From Bactericera cockerelli (Eukaryota > Arthropoda > Insecta > Hemiptera > Triozidae): a stretch of DNA of 64,000 nucleotides. Made by a program: the position numbers and the translations under genes. Positions 47,806 to 61,700 of the stretch are shown in pieces (the stretch's first letter is position 1; the number at the start of each line of letters is the position of its first letter). The notes below the pieces were generated by a model. That model did no database searches and was not told the origin of the DNA. It saw nothing but the letters and a program-made list of their open reading frames with translations. The stretch is from the NCBI GenBank assembly GCA_024516035.1, contig CM044955.1:42928574-42992573 (forward strand). Direction: 5' to 3'.

Positions 47806-48045
47806 TTACTTGTAGCCGAGAATGTTCCGCATGCTTACGATGGACCCGAACGCGAATCCGAGCAGTCCGAACACCACGATGCCGAAGTTCTTGCAGATGT
47901 GGAGTCTGGTCATCTGGTCCTCCGAGTCCCAGAAGGTGATGAGCTCGAGGAGGGGGGGGAATATGAGGGCCAGGGTGGAGCTGCTGACAGATCCCACCAG
48001 GGAGATCACCGCGCTCAGGTTGGGGATGGCCAGAGCAGGACGATG
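47806..48045 (-). CDS. SLC36 transporter, last coding exon
   Basis: ALAIPNLSAVISLVGSVSSS, TLALIFPPLLELITFWDSED, then the final helix KNFGIVVFGLLGFAFGSIVS and MRNILGYK-stop (47806-47808). The family continues LVTLTF..A.AIPNL, so the exon should start near 48045, but the only AG dinucleotides nearby on this strand are at 48088-48089 and 48013-48014. The first gives a join that hits a stop. A lost G around 48035 would convert VTPIVL into the ALAIPNL frame. Start therefore approximate. Confidence 0.75.
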   Translation of the reverse strand, partial: HRPALAIPNLSAVISLVGSVSSSTLALIFPPLLELITFWDSEDQMTRLHICKNFGIVVFGLLGFAFGSIVSMRNILGYK

Positions 48046-51000
48046 GGAGTCACAGAGAAACAGACAAGAGTTCATCATCACAAATACCTTATTATACAAA
48101 TGATGAAATATAATTGGCAAAATAGAAATAATAATGGTTTACAATGTTCTTAGAGATTCTGGTTATTATCTAATGCATTTTTGCCTTCTCATTATCAGTT
48201 GTACATGGCCTGCAATGCCACAAACGTATGGCATATGTTGCAACGATCAAAAAGAGACCGAAAACATTTAAGAATTGATTGACCGTGGTCTCTTAACTTA
48301 TAAAGAAACGCTTGCATCGAGTCTGCAACCATTGGACATTTTCATCTTTACTATTCAAGGTCCAAACCCAACTGACCAATTTGTATGTGCGCATGACACA
48401 TACTTTCTCTCTTCTCTCCCTCTACAATTCAATATTCGCCATTGTGCGCATGACACACACTTTCCCTCTTCTTCCTTTACAATTCAATATTGTTACATAA
48501 TATCGTTACATAATATCGTTAATAATATCGTACATAATACGTTACATAATACGTTACTAATTTCGTCACATAATTGGTTATGTGCCAAGCAAAGACATGA
48601 AAATGTCAAAAAATAAGAAGAAACAATGAAATAAATAATTATATAAAAGAACTGATGTGATGGAAAATTGCTTACATCTCCCGAAAAGTACAACAGTACT
48701 TCATGGAGATGTAATGGGAATTCAAATGTACATGAAAACGATGGTAGCCAGACAGTGGACGAATGACTCAGCACTTCTACCACTGTCTTTACAAGGAGGC
48801 TAATAATTGACAAGGGCCCCCCGAACCAAGCCAATACTGGTCTACTCCCTGTTTAAAGTCCCCAGCCAGACTGCTGGTCTACTCCCTGTTTATAGTCCCC
48901 CAGCCAGACAAGGGTTAATACAAGAAATATAAACAAAACGTTCAAGTTTGGTAGAAGTTTTTTACTTTCTTATCCTATAATTAAGGAAATAATTGTATTC
49001 GTCGAAAATTTGACTACCTGTTTTTCACATTTCTGGACGAATCATAGCCTCAGGATACCAAAAAAGTTGTTTTCAGCATTGGTCCGTGCGTCTGTCTGTC
49101 TGTGTGTCTGTGTGTGTGTGTGTTGTGTGAACAGATATCTCAAAACGGTAATGAGCTAGAGACTTGAAATTTGGTATGGTAATTAATTTTATACCCCATA
49201 ACGACCATGGAAACTTTTGGTTGAAATCGCCCATTCTGCTGCCGCAGGCCCAAATATTAGCCGCAGCGCCGAATCTTCGAATCGGTTAAAGATACAAAAA
49301 AAGTTAGAGAATATCTTTTCTTAGATTAAAAAAATAATAGGGGTCTATTCTGATCATTTTTTTGATATCTTGAACTTTTTGGACCTCGGCCTCAATTTAC
49401 CGGTATTTTAGGGGGACCCGCTCGGACTAACTTTTTTATTATTCACCCTAGATGGGGGTTGCGACATATCAAATCCAATGATTTTGAAGTGCTGATTACG
49501 AATTTGGTATTGATTTTTAGTTATCTGTTACCGTTCAGTCACCAGTGGCGGAATTCGACTTCTTTTTTGGGATAAGGAAAGTTGTGTGATGTTTACACCA
49601 GATTTTTTAATGTGATGTTCAATATTGTCTTATGAATTAATATGCAATAATTATGTACCTATCCTTGGAAAAATTGGGTTTCATGTCGCTTTCAACTGCT
49701 GGAAATTCACAAACCAAGTTTACTTTGATCAAATTAACCTCACCCAGTCCGAGTGCGGCTGATATGTCACAATGACTCAAACCATGAATTTCTTTAAGTT
49801 AAAAAATGAGTTATGAAGGCCTGATGTTTATTCCCTATTAACTGCGATGGAAATGTGAGTATCTAATGAACCATTCTTCTTTCGCCCATACTTACATGTA
49901 AGTGTGACCAGGCCCGCTCTCAGCACATACTCTCCATACTTAAGGGCGTTCTCATTCTTAAGTCTGGCTTGCAGGGGCGGCCACAAGACATTCATGGGGA
50001 CTAGAACTGCAGTCCGTACGACAGGAAAATAGCCAGGGCCATAGTTAAACGTACACTTTGGGCAAGACTGTCGAACATACAAAAACATTTATAATAAGAA
50101 AGTATACACAGTTTGTTTCATTTTGTAGCTACTCTAAACAGCAGCTACTGTGGTATGTGAATGTGTGTTGTAGCATGGTCATGTCATCCCGTAGTATGTC
50201 TCCTTCTGATGGGTGAAAAGTGACAAAAAAACTTCCCATTAAGGTGCTGGGTCAACGGCAAATATAATTTGGATTGGGAGGGAAGGTATTTTTTATAGTG
50301 AAACACAAAGACCAAGGATTGCTAGTCATGTAATTAGAGCGCTGGTCTCATAATCTGAATAGTTTGTGTGTTCAGATCCCATCCAATTCATATATTTATA
50401 CTTAATTATTTTATTAAAAAGACATTTCTCATTCCTATTTAATAACTTCCACACAGTCGAACCTGGCTATTGAGAAGTATTTTTTTTCTCTCTTATGAGA
50501 GGGAAAATAGTGTTGAGAGGAAGAGCTGTAGATAAATTTGTTTGTTAATATAGGTTGTATGTAATGAAACAAGTGTATACGTAAAGCAGTAACTACTGCG
50601 TGTGTACAGACTTAACACTAGACGACCGGGTGTACCACGTGGTACACGTGTGTCTGTACGGAATGACCGAGTGTACCACGGGGGAACAACTACGTGGTTG
50701 CAGTTAAGTGTAAATAAAAAATAAAAAAAAGAGCTCACATGTGAGAACCCTGCCACTTTTAAGAAAGCCAAAAAAATTATACCTTGTAGCTGGTGGTAAA
50801 ACATCACCCTGATGAAATTTTTTTGGACATTTAATGTGAATGAAAGAATCCAGAAAGAATCTAGGAAAAAATCTATTTCTTGAACTAACGACTACCACGA
50901 AAGAAAGTTTTATTAATAAACTCGGAAGGAGATAGTGACTCACATATCATTGGAGGGCAGATTGAGAGTTATGCTGCCCAGCTTGGTCTTCTCTCCGTAC

Positions 51001-52661
51001 TTGAGGTACCCGAAGAATCCCACGGAGGTATACAAACAGGCCACGATGACCATGCCCGTGTTGAGAACTCCAGTGAGGCCTCCGAAGTCTTGTGGGGTCG
51101 CCATGTTGTTTTCCAAAGGAAGAACCTGTGAGTATAGATGGAAGAGAATGCCGTTGGTATTAGCACCGTCCTTGATCAAGTTTTGTTTTATCAATTTCAA
51201 TTTCTATGTAAATATTCTATGTACTTTAATGTAAATAAAACTTGATCAAACATGTTTAATAATAATATAAAGAGATTAAGAATCCAAAGATTATCATAAT
51301 TTCGGTGATCTCAAGAGTGATGTCTCAAATTAAGAGTTGATTAAATAATATTTAAGCGTTCAACAGATCAGTATGACATTTGATATACCTTTCCCGTAAT
51401 AAACCCTTAGTCATCCCAGTGCTATCACTGCTGTTGGGTTTGCCACAAAGCTCTTCATTATTTTTTTTCTTGACACTACTAAAGTCGTTTTCAAGCTAAG
51501 TAAAAAAAAAGAACGACATCAATTACAGTCGAATTTGTACTTTCAGATTAATATGGCTCTGTATAAAGAAAAAGAACGTCTTCATAACCTGAACAGAAAC
51601 CTGGATATAAAGCTATGTCCGCACTCGTGAGGTTTCCCTTTCACTTTCAACATGACGCATGCGCTGTTGAATGCCTCTTTTGAGTTGCAAGACCACGATT
51701 TTCAAGACGCATGCGTTATAGCTTATAGCGGGTTGAAAGTGAAAGGGAAGAGGAAAGCGTACAAGTGCGGACATAGCTTAAGAGAAATATTTTTCGGTCC
51801 CTTGAATTATCTAATATTCAAGTTCGACTGTATGAATACCAAAACTTCCACCCAACCTAAAGGGTTGGGTGGAAGAAGAGATTGCCACAGACAATAACCC
51901 CGCCCTTTAGGTAGGACATTATTGTTATTTTCTTTTTTTACTTATTTATTTTGTCTTTTTTTTTCTTAATTTTATACTGTTACCATTGTACTTTGTCCTC
52001 CTAATAAAGCTTTAAAAAAAAAAAAAAAAAAAAAACTCACCACTCCAATGCCCTCGAAGGCATAGATAGCGGTGCCGAAGTAGAGAGGCAGCTGGGACCA
52101 GGTGGAGAAGGCCTTGACGGAGGAGGTGTGGGGTAGACCCTGCAGCATGTAGAAGAAGGTGATGCCGAGTCCCGATACGGTGAGGATGGAGGCGAGCAGG
52201 GAGGCGGGCGTCAAGTACTTGAGACTCTTGACGCAGTTGAGGAGAATGAGCGGCACCAGCAGCATGGCCAGGAACCACTTGACGTGGATCTTCACCAGGT
52301 AGTGGGCCACCACCTGCGACGCAAGTGAGACGAAGTATACAATTGAATGGGTGAGTAGAAGAACCAGGAATGTCAAAAATCGATTTTTTTTTTTCTCGTA
52401 GAATAAGAAGGAATGTACTCTTGTCTATCATCTCTGTGAATATGAAGGAGAAATACCCCTTAAAAGTATAATTTTTTGTTCGATTTTAAAGTACATTTTT
52501 ACTATACTCACAAGCATGATAAATTGTCTTAGTTTTGCTTTCCTGAAAAGTCGATTTTTGACATTCCTGGTTCTCCTACTCACCCATTCAATTATTATTT
52601 CCAGACTTTGTCAATCTGTTTTGTGTGTGTGTTTGTGTGTGTGTTTGTGTCTGTGGGTGTG

Positions 52662-52712
<51 letters not shown>

Positions 52713-55700
52713 ACGGATTAATAATTAGCCGAACGCGTAAAAGAAAAATTAATACTTAGCCGAACTTTACACAAATATCCAATACTTAGCCGAACCATGA
52801 GAGGTTCGGCTAATTCCTTTTTCCATTTTCATTGAAAATATAACTTTTTAAGTTTTCTGAGTGGTATTGGCGCATAGAGAATGAGTTGAAGAAATTGTAT
52901 TAATAATTTGAAAAATAAATATTGGATAGTCTTTCTCATTTTACAAAAAATCCCAATAAAATTGATGTTCGTCTAAATATTGATTTTTCTTTTACGTATA
53001 TTCTTACGCAGCAATAATTAGACGAACCAAAAATCAGTATCGAAGCTACGGTTTTTTTTTTGTTGAAACTTCGTTAAATTTTTTTTTGTTTCAACTGCTC
53101 GTCCCGACCTCTGGAAGTCCGAGATACTCTTTAAGTGTAATTTTGTATCTGTTTAATCCTGTAATATAATTTATAATTTACATTTATTATGTGTATTGGA
53201 AAATTTCCAGTAAATCTACTTTCTTTACCTCTGCAGCTGGAAAGTAATTCAAATAGAATTCTCGTATAAGTATGAGGATTTGAGGAATAATAAGGCTTTA
53301 CCATAACCTCTACAAGTTGAACATAATTATACACTCAGCGAGTGCTCACTAAATCTACAAGTGGAACGATCCGTGATCATAAATTTTGATTTTGTTTCTT
53401 TTTATTTTTTAAAAAAAAGGTGATTGTTTCAAGGACTTTTTTTATTTCTTAGCCATGAAACAGGAGCTACTATAGACCTTTGTGGTTTGTGTTAATGGGC
53501 GAGAAGTGATTCATTACTACCCATTTAGGTGCTGGGTCATCACGAGAGCACCGGATGGTATCCCTTACAAACAACTATAACCAAATTTAGAATACAATTT
53601 TTTGTCGGCTCCAGCGATCGAACCCGCGGACCTTTTGTACGAGTGCTTAGCTACCGAGCTAATCGTGAGCTTGAAATTTTGCATTGATTGTTCTTAATAT
53701 AATTTAGCTACCTCTTTCACCTGAAAAGTGGAATGAATGGAAGAGAAATTTGTTTAGATGAAACACAGCCTAAGCGGAATACCTGGATATGTAGACTGGA
53801 TATGTAGAATACAGGAGCGATTCCACATATCCACATTTATTTAGTTTGAATAATTTGAAACCTGCCAGACGAATGATAAATCTTTTTTCACTTGTATGAT
53901 CCTTTTGCTGCAAGTTAAAAGTGACTACCATATTATAATATTATGCCCAAGAGCGGTACCAAGTACTCGTACATAGTTACTATTTTTACTTTTAACGGGT
54001 GTATTATACTACTGAATACTATTTTTATTTTTGACGGGTGTATTGTACAGTTAAATACTATTTTTGATTTTGACGGGTGTATTGTACTACTAAATACTAT
54101 TTTTACTTTTGACGGGTGTATTGTACTACTAAATACTATTTTTACTTTTGACGGGTGTATTGTTCTACTAAATACTATTTTTACTTTTGGCGGGTGTATT
54201 GTACTACTAAATACTATTTTTACTTTTGACGGGTGTATTGTACAGCTAAATACTATCTTTACTTTTGACGGGTGTATTGTACTACTAAATACTAATTTTA
54301 CTTTTGACGGGTGTATTGTACAGCTAAATACTATTTTTACTTTTGACGGGTGTATTGTACTACTATATACTATTTTTACTTTTGACGGGTGTATTGTACA
54401 GCTAAATACTATTTTTACACTGAGAAAAATGAAATTAAAAAATGAACGTAGAAAAAATGTAGTTTAAAATACCTAAAATTGCATACTTGATGAGCATTGA
54501 AGGCAAAATGTCAAATATAATAAAATACCCCTTCAACTTTCGCTGAGTATGCAAACAAGTGGTTCCAAATGCTTGGTAAGGCTTTATTCACCACTGCCTA
54601 TCTTCAGTTCAAATTTGAAAGAAATCCTTAAAAAAGAGGTTATATGTTGACATGTTTTGCTTAGGATTTGACTCGATCTGAGATTTTGGATGTTTTCAGA
54701 AATCGAATGAACTTATCTTTCGAACCGTACGTCCGATTTGAATAAACTAAAGTGCTATCGATAGATCTAGTGGATTGTAAGATAAGCTGTTCTCGTTCAT
54801 TTTCTGTCATTTTACATAAAGGGTTACTTTTTAACGGAAAACACTTTTGACGCACAACTGGGTTAAGAATGGCCTGGGTTATCAAATACTATGCATGCGA
54901 TTTCAAAACATGATTGCATAACATGATAATATGAAGGCGTTTTTGAAAAACAAACGTTGATTTCAATAGCTCTCAACTAACGATTAAGCATGGACTAACA
55001 CAGATTTTTGATGTTTGCATTTTTGCCAGGTTTTCAGACCTTTGAAAGTTCGAGGTAGCCCAAAATAGACATTTTTGATAAGAAATGGACGGAATGAAAA
55101 ATATGTTGATGTTTTTATACCAATTTGGGATAACGTTTCGAAAGATCTGCCTCATTGGGTTTATTTTTTTGAAATCGCATGCATAGTATTTGATAACCCA
55201 GGCCATTCTTAACCCAGTTGTGCGTCAAAAGTGTTTTCCGTTAAAAAGTAACCCTTTATGTAAAATGACAGAAAATGAACGAGAACAGCTTATCTTACAA
55301 TCCACTAGATCTATCAATAGCACTTTAGTTTATTCAAATCGGACGTACGGTTCGAAAGATAAGTTCATTCGATTTCTGAAAACATCCAAAATCTCAGATC
55401 GAGTCGAATGTTAAGCAAAACATGTCGACATATAACCTCTTCTTTAAGGATTTCTTTCAAATTTGAACTGAAGATAGGCAGTGGTGAATAAAGCCTTACC
55501 AAGCATTTGGAACCACTTGTTTGCATACTCAGCGAAAGTTGAAGGGGTATTTTATTATATTTGACATTTTGCCTTCAATGCTCATCAAGTATGCAATTTT
55601 AGGTATTTTAAACTAAATTTTAGAAAGAAATATTAAAAAAATATACGTTTTTGGTTCCCAAAAAATTTCCGTACCGCCAACAGGAAAGTCACAAAGGCTC

Positions 55701-58700
55701 CTTCAAAATGATTGCATAACTTGGATATATGAAGGGGTTTTTGAAAAACAAACGTTGATTTCAATAGCTCTCAACTAACGATTAAGCATAGACTAACACA
55801 GATTTTTGATGCTTGCATTTTTGCCAGGTTTTCAGACCTTTGAAAGTTCGAGGTAAGCCCAAATAGACATTTTTGATAAGAAATGGACAGAATGAAATAA
55901 TATGTTGATGTTTTTATGCCAATTTGGGATAACGTTTCGCAATATCTGCCTCATTGCGTTTATTTTTTTGAAATCAGATGCATAGTTTTTGATAACCCAG
56001 GCCATTCTGAACCCAGTTGTGCGTCAAACGTGTTTTCCGTTAAAAAGTAACCCTTTATCTAAAATGACAGAAAATGAACGAGAACAGTTTATCTTACAAT
56101 CCACTAGATCTATCGATAGCACTTTAGTTTATTCAAATCGGACGTACGGTTCGAAAGATAAGTTCATTCGATTTCTGAAAACATCCAAAATCTCAGATAG
56201 AGTCGAATGTTAAGCAAAACATGTCGACATATAACCTCTTCTTTAAGGATTTCTTTCAAATTTGAACTGAAGATAGCCAGTGGTGAATAAAGCCTTACTA
56301 AGCATTTGGAACCACTTGTTTGCATACTCAGCGAAAGTTGAAGGGGTATTTTATCATATTTGACATTTTGCATTCAATTTTCATCAAGTATGCAATTTTA
56401 GGTATTTTAAACTAAATTTTAGAGAGAAATAGTCAAAAATATACGTTTTTGGTTCCCGAAAAATTTCCGTACCGCCAACAGGAAAGCCATAAAGGCTCCT
56501 TCAAAATGATTGCATAACTTCGATACATGAAGGGGTTTTTGAAAAAACAAAAGTTGATTTCAATAGCTCTCAACTAATTATTAAGCATGGACTAACACAG
56601 ATTTTTGATGCTTGCATTTTTGCCAGGTTTTCAGACCTTTGAAAGTTCGAGGTAGCCCAAAATAGACATTTTTGATAAGAAATGGACGGAATGAAATAAT
56701 ATGTTGATGTTTTTATGCCAATTTGGGATAACGTTTCGCAAGATCTGCCTCATTGGGTTTATTTTTTTGAAATCGCATGCATAGTATTTGATAACCCAGG
56801 CCATTCTTAACCCAGTAGGGTGTCAAAACTGTTTTCCGTTAAAAAGTAGCCCTTTATCTAAAATGACAGAAAATGAACGAGAACAGCTTATCTTTCAATC
56901 TGCTAGATCTATCGATAGCACTTTAGTTCATTCAAATCGGACGTACGTTTCGAAAGATAAGTTCATTTGATTTCTGAAAACATCCAAAATCACAGATCGA
57001 GTCGAATTTTACGCAAAACATGTCAACATATAACCTTTTCTTTAAGGATTTCTTTCAAATTTGAACTGAAGATAGCCAATGGTGAATAAAGCCTTACCAA
57101 GCATTTGGAACCACTTGTTTGCATACTCAGCGAAAGTTGAAGGGGTATTTTATCATATTTGACATTTTGCCTTCAATTCTCATCAAGTATGCAATTTTAG
57201 GTATTTTAAACTAAATTTTAGAGAGAAGTAGTCCAAAATATACGTTTTTGATTCCCGAAAAATTTCCATACCGCCAACAGGAAAGCCACAAAAGGTCCTT
57301 CAAAATGATTGCATAACTTCGATACATGAAGGGGTTTTTTAAAAACAAAAGTTGATTTCAATAGCTCTCAACTAACTATTAAGCATGGACTAACACAGAT
57401 TTTTGATGCTTGCATTTTTGCCAGGTTTTCAGACCTTTGAAAGTTCGAGGTAGGCCAAAATAGACATTTTTGATAAGAAATGGACAGAATGAAATAATAT
57501 GTTAATGTTTTTATGCCAATTTGGGATAACGTTTCGCAAGATCTGCCTAATTGCGTTAATTTTTTTGAAATCGCATGCATAGTTTTTGATAACCCAGGTC
57601 ATTCTTAACCCAGTTGGGTGTCAAAACTGTTTTCCGTTAAAAAGTAACCCTTTATCTAAAATGACAGAAAATGAACGAGAACAGCTTATCTTACAATCTA
57701 CTAGATCTATCGATAGCACTTTAGTTCATTCAAATCGGACGTACGGTTCGAAAGATAAGTTCATTCGATTTCTGAAAACATCCAAAATCTCAAAAAGATG
57801 AATATTGAAAGTATGAATAAACAGGGTACGACAGGGGTCAATCTCATCATCCACACCCCAAATAAAATTAAGGATAGTGAACTTCACATTTCGTTTTTGC
57901 GGTAAACTAGGAATTTATTTGCAAACACTGAATACAATATGATACTAATGGAACGAACCGATATTTTACAATCTCAAAACTGAAGGTTGATTCTTCAACT
58001 TAATCTAATTTTAAAGGGTGGTCTAGAAAAATCTTGACGCATGTTAATGGTAGGACATATATACACACATTTCCACAAATAATCAAGAAGCATTTCATCG
58101 GGTATCTCTTCGTTTCGTGGTACAAGATATAACTGTTCACGAGATATGGTTAGAGGTCAGGCGCACGGTTTCTATTACCAAGAAGCTCATACAAAGTTAA
58201 TAAATTTAAAATTGGACCATCTACAATACGTTTTTTTTTTTTTTTTTTTTGTCAATAAATAAATATAAATATCCTTCAAAAAAAATCTACAATACGTCCC
58301 CTACATGTTTGTATGTATGCAAAGTTTCATTGACATTCGTTCGGTAGTTTCTGAGATTTTAGGTGTTGGGTCAAAAAGAACGCCCCGGAAAATATTCCCT
58401 TCAAACAAGTATAAACAAATTTTGAATACTAGTTCTATTGTTTCTGCGAGGGTTCGAACCCGGGACCTTCCGCATGGCAAGCGAGTTCTTAATCACTGAG
58501 ATATTCGTGCGTCCATATTATGTCGAAATAATTTTAAGATAAAAAATATTTGGCTTTTTTGTTTTACTTAATTATTTATTTTCAGATGGCCGTTTCGCCA
58601 GTTATGGCATCGTCAGTGAACTAAAGACTAGATTTAAAACTAATCATAGAGGGGACTTATTAGCTAACTATAATAAAATAAGAAGTTGTAAAGTCGAGGA

Positions 58701-61700
58701 ACAGGATAATTTCCTCCATTCTCCCTTTAATTTTAATTCTAACCGTCTGAATTTAATAAAACATACCTTTTTTACTTTCCTTATCCTATATATAAAAAGG
58801 AAAGTAATGGAATCCCAAAAATTTGCCAGCCTCCATGGCGTAACGGTTGTGACTACTGCCCGTAGTCCCAAGTTCAATTCCCGGTTGAAGCAGACTTTTC
58901 GCACAGAAAATTCTATTCCCTCTGAACACGTGAGGCTGACTATTCCGGCCCTAGTGGGTAGCTGGTACAATTCCTAACGAATGGAGGGTAAAACCCCCAT
59001 CCTGACTATCTGAAGTCGGCAAACGTACAGGATAATTTCCTCCATTCTCCCTTTGTTTTTATTTCTAACGGTCTGAATAAAACACACCCTTTTTTCATTT
59101 ATATGAGTTGCATCTGTACTTTGCCTTTGGAGCGTGGTAGGTAGGTATGTCGTATGCCCCTTTGATAATAAAGCCATAAAACACAAGAGATCTGCACTTT
59201 AAAAGCTAAACCAAAATTGATCCTTCATTATTAACAACTTTGACCTTCCCACAGACCCTCCACAGAAGAAGGGAAAATACTGCTATACCTACATCTTAGT
59301 CCTTGGGTTGTGGGCTCCAGATTGTTGAATGCTATAATAATTCAGAAAGCAATAGGCAATGTTGGTATCATCAAATCAGTTTAACAGAGAGAGAATAAAA
59401 TACACTGCCATTTATGGACACAATACTTCCTCGTGAATGGTTGTGGCATTCCCCGTGAAAATTTCGGTTTTTTTTTTAAAATAACAGAGCTTAATCATAA
59501 TTTTTTTTAAAAAAATAAAATCAAATTGCATTATTTAAAACGCTGATACGCATATACATACAAAATTTCATCATAAAATCGGGTGTACCGTTCACGAGAT
59601 ATAAGAGTATAAAGAAAAAAAAAAAAAAAAATAGTGGTCAAGCGCATGGTCTCTATTACCAAGAACCGCAGTTGCGAAGTTCATGAATTTAAAATGGGAC
59701 CACCTACAGTACGTCTTTTATGTGTGTGCAAAATTTCATAAATATTATCTGTTTAGTAGTGTCTGAGATTTGCGAGTTATAGGGAATGTATTTAACAGAC
59801 CGACAGACAGACACAAAACTAAAGTTGCTCAGGAGGTCCAGAAATATGAAAAAATGACATTGGAGCAAAAAATATATTTTACAATACTTCCGATTTCTAA
59901 TGTTACACATTGCTTGGAAGTAATCAGAAGTTATAAAGTCGGCAAACTGTACAATATAATTTCCTCCATTCTCCCTTTTTTTTTATTTCTAACGGTCTGA
60001 ATTTATTAAAACAGACCCTTTTTATTTATATGACTTGCATCTGTACTTTGCCTGTGGAGCGTGGTAGGTAGGTCGTATGCCCCTTTGGTAATGAAGCCAT
60101 AAAATACAAGAGATCTACACTTTTAAACCGAAACCAAATTTGATCCTTTATTATGTATTAACAACTATGACCTTCCCACAGACCCTCCACAGAAAGAGCG
60201 AAAATACTGCTATATGTATACTATTTTCGGGACTCCGTTGTGGCCGCTTGCCATATGTATACATAAATTTGAAGAGAATCGGTTGAGAACATTGTATTAT
60301 AGTAAGTTTACTTAGATAGAACAAAAATATATACAGTAATATACAATGAAATTATAAAGAAAAACAAAAGGATTGAGCAAAGATACAAGAACAAAAAAAA
60401 AGAGAATGAAGTTTAAAAACAGAGCGCGCGATTAGCTCAGTGGTTAAGCACTCGCTTGCCATGCGGAAGGTCCCGGGTTCGAACCCCCGCGCCGACAAAA
60501 ATTTGTATTCTTAATTTGGTTACAATTGTTTGTAAGGGATACCTTCCGGTGCGCTCGTGTTGACCCAGCACCTAAATGGGAAGTATTGTGTCACTTCTCG
60601 CCCATCAGAGGGGAGGCATACTACGGGATGGGCAGGCTACAACACAGACCACAAGCGTCTACAGTAGCTCCTGTTTCATGGCTACGAAATAAAAAAGGCT
60701 GTGAAAAACTCATCTTTAAAAATAAAATAAAAAGTTAATGTCCTACCTAAAGGGCGGAGTTATATATTGCCTGTGGCAATCTCTTCCACCCAACCCTTAG
60801 AACATTTGTAAATACAAGTGATTCAGTAAAAAAAAATCTCTGATTCTAGCGATAATAAAAGTAGAAAAAATTGAATGTCATTCACGAGGAAGTATTGTGT
60901 CCATAATTGGCAGTGTATTTTATTCTCTTTCTGTACCGATCTGATCATACCAACATTGCCTATTGCTTTCTGAATTATTATAGCATTCAACAATCTCGAA
61001 CTCACAACCAAATGACTAATAATAGGTACAAGGTACATAGCAGTATTTTCCCTTCTTCTGTGGAGGGTCTGTGGGAAGGTCATAGTTGTTAACACATAAT
61101 AAAGGATCAAATTTGGTTTAGGTTTAAAAGTGCAGATCTCTTGTATTGGCCTTCTTATAAAAGGGGATACCTACCACGAAATTTATCGGAAGTAATAGTA
61201 GGACCTGACTCATCTAACCAAACTTATCGCACATAAAGTTTCGTTCCATTAAGTAGATAATGCCTTGATTTAATCATTTCATTTCCCTGCCCGAGCAAAG
61301 CTATGTTAAGACAATAATATACTTTTCAATTATTTATTTTTTTTAAAAGCGACGTTAAACCTCACTTTTAACTGCATGGTCATATGACGACGGGGGTGTT
61401 ACCCTCTATTCGCAGGAAACTAAAAAACCGGCTATCCACATAAACCTCACCCAGCCTTTGTTGGGCCGGAATGCCAGCATCACGAAGTCTACACCTCGCT
61501 GTACCTTGCTCAACTTCGGTGATCCTACAAGAACCGGTCCCTTCAACGCTGGCTCAAAAATCGTTTATGTTCGGTTAAGTACTATTTTTTCTTTTGCGTG
61601 TTCTGCTAAGTATCAAACGCGAAAATGGTTCGTCTAAGTATTGCTGAGTGTGGAAATTTTAGAGACCGGCACTGGTCGCTTCGCGCTCGGGAATTAGCAG

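Larger units (their letters stand above)
48121..49895 (-). other. transporter intron
   Basis: Holds the ATATCGT/ACGTTACATAAT short repeats near 48495-48570, dispersed repeats at 48729-48890, element copy 48964-49582 and a SINE-tail fragment at 49685-49760 (TGTCGCTTTCAACTGC). No coding exon recognised. Confidence 0.7.

Noticed and set aside
50600..50680. piggyBac-type insertion at TTAACACTAGACGACC
   Set aside because: Only one possible end seen; no matching inverted terminus or second TTAA found.
53965..54418. CRISPR-like array
   Set aside because: Repeats are contiguous with no unique spacers, and the genome is eukaryotic.
53943..54467. 174-codon open frame with 13-residue repeats as a possible repeat protein gene
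   Set aside because: Fully explained by a 39-bp minisatellite whose period is a multiple of three; no promoter, splice or domain evidence.
60423..60496. Functional tRNA-Gly gene
   Set aside because: Head of a SINE with at least five relatives in the window; body and A-rich tail follow directly. A covariance-model search would settle it.
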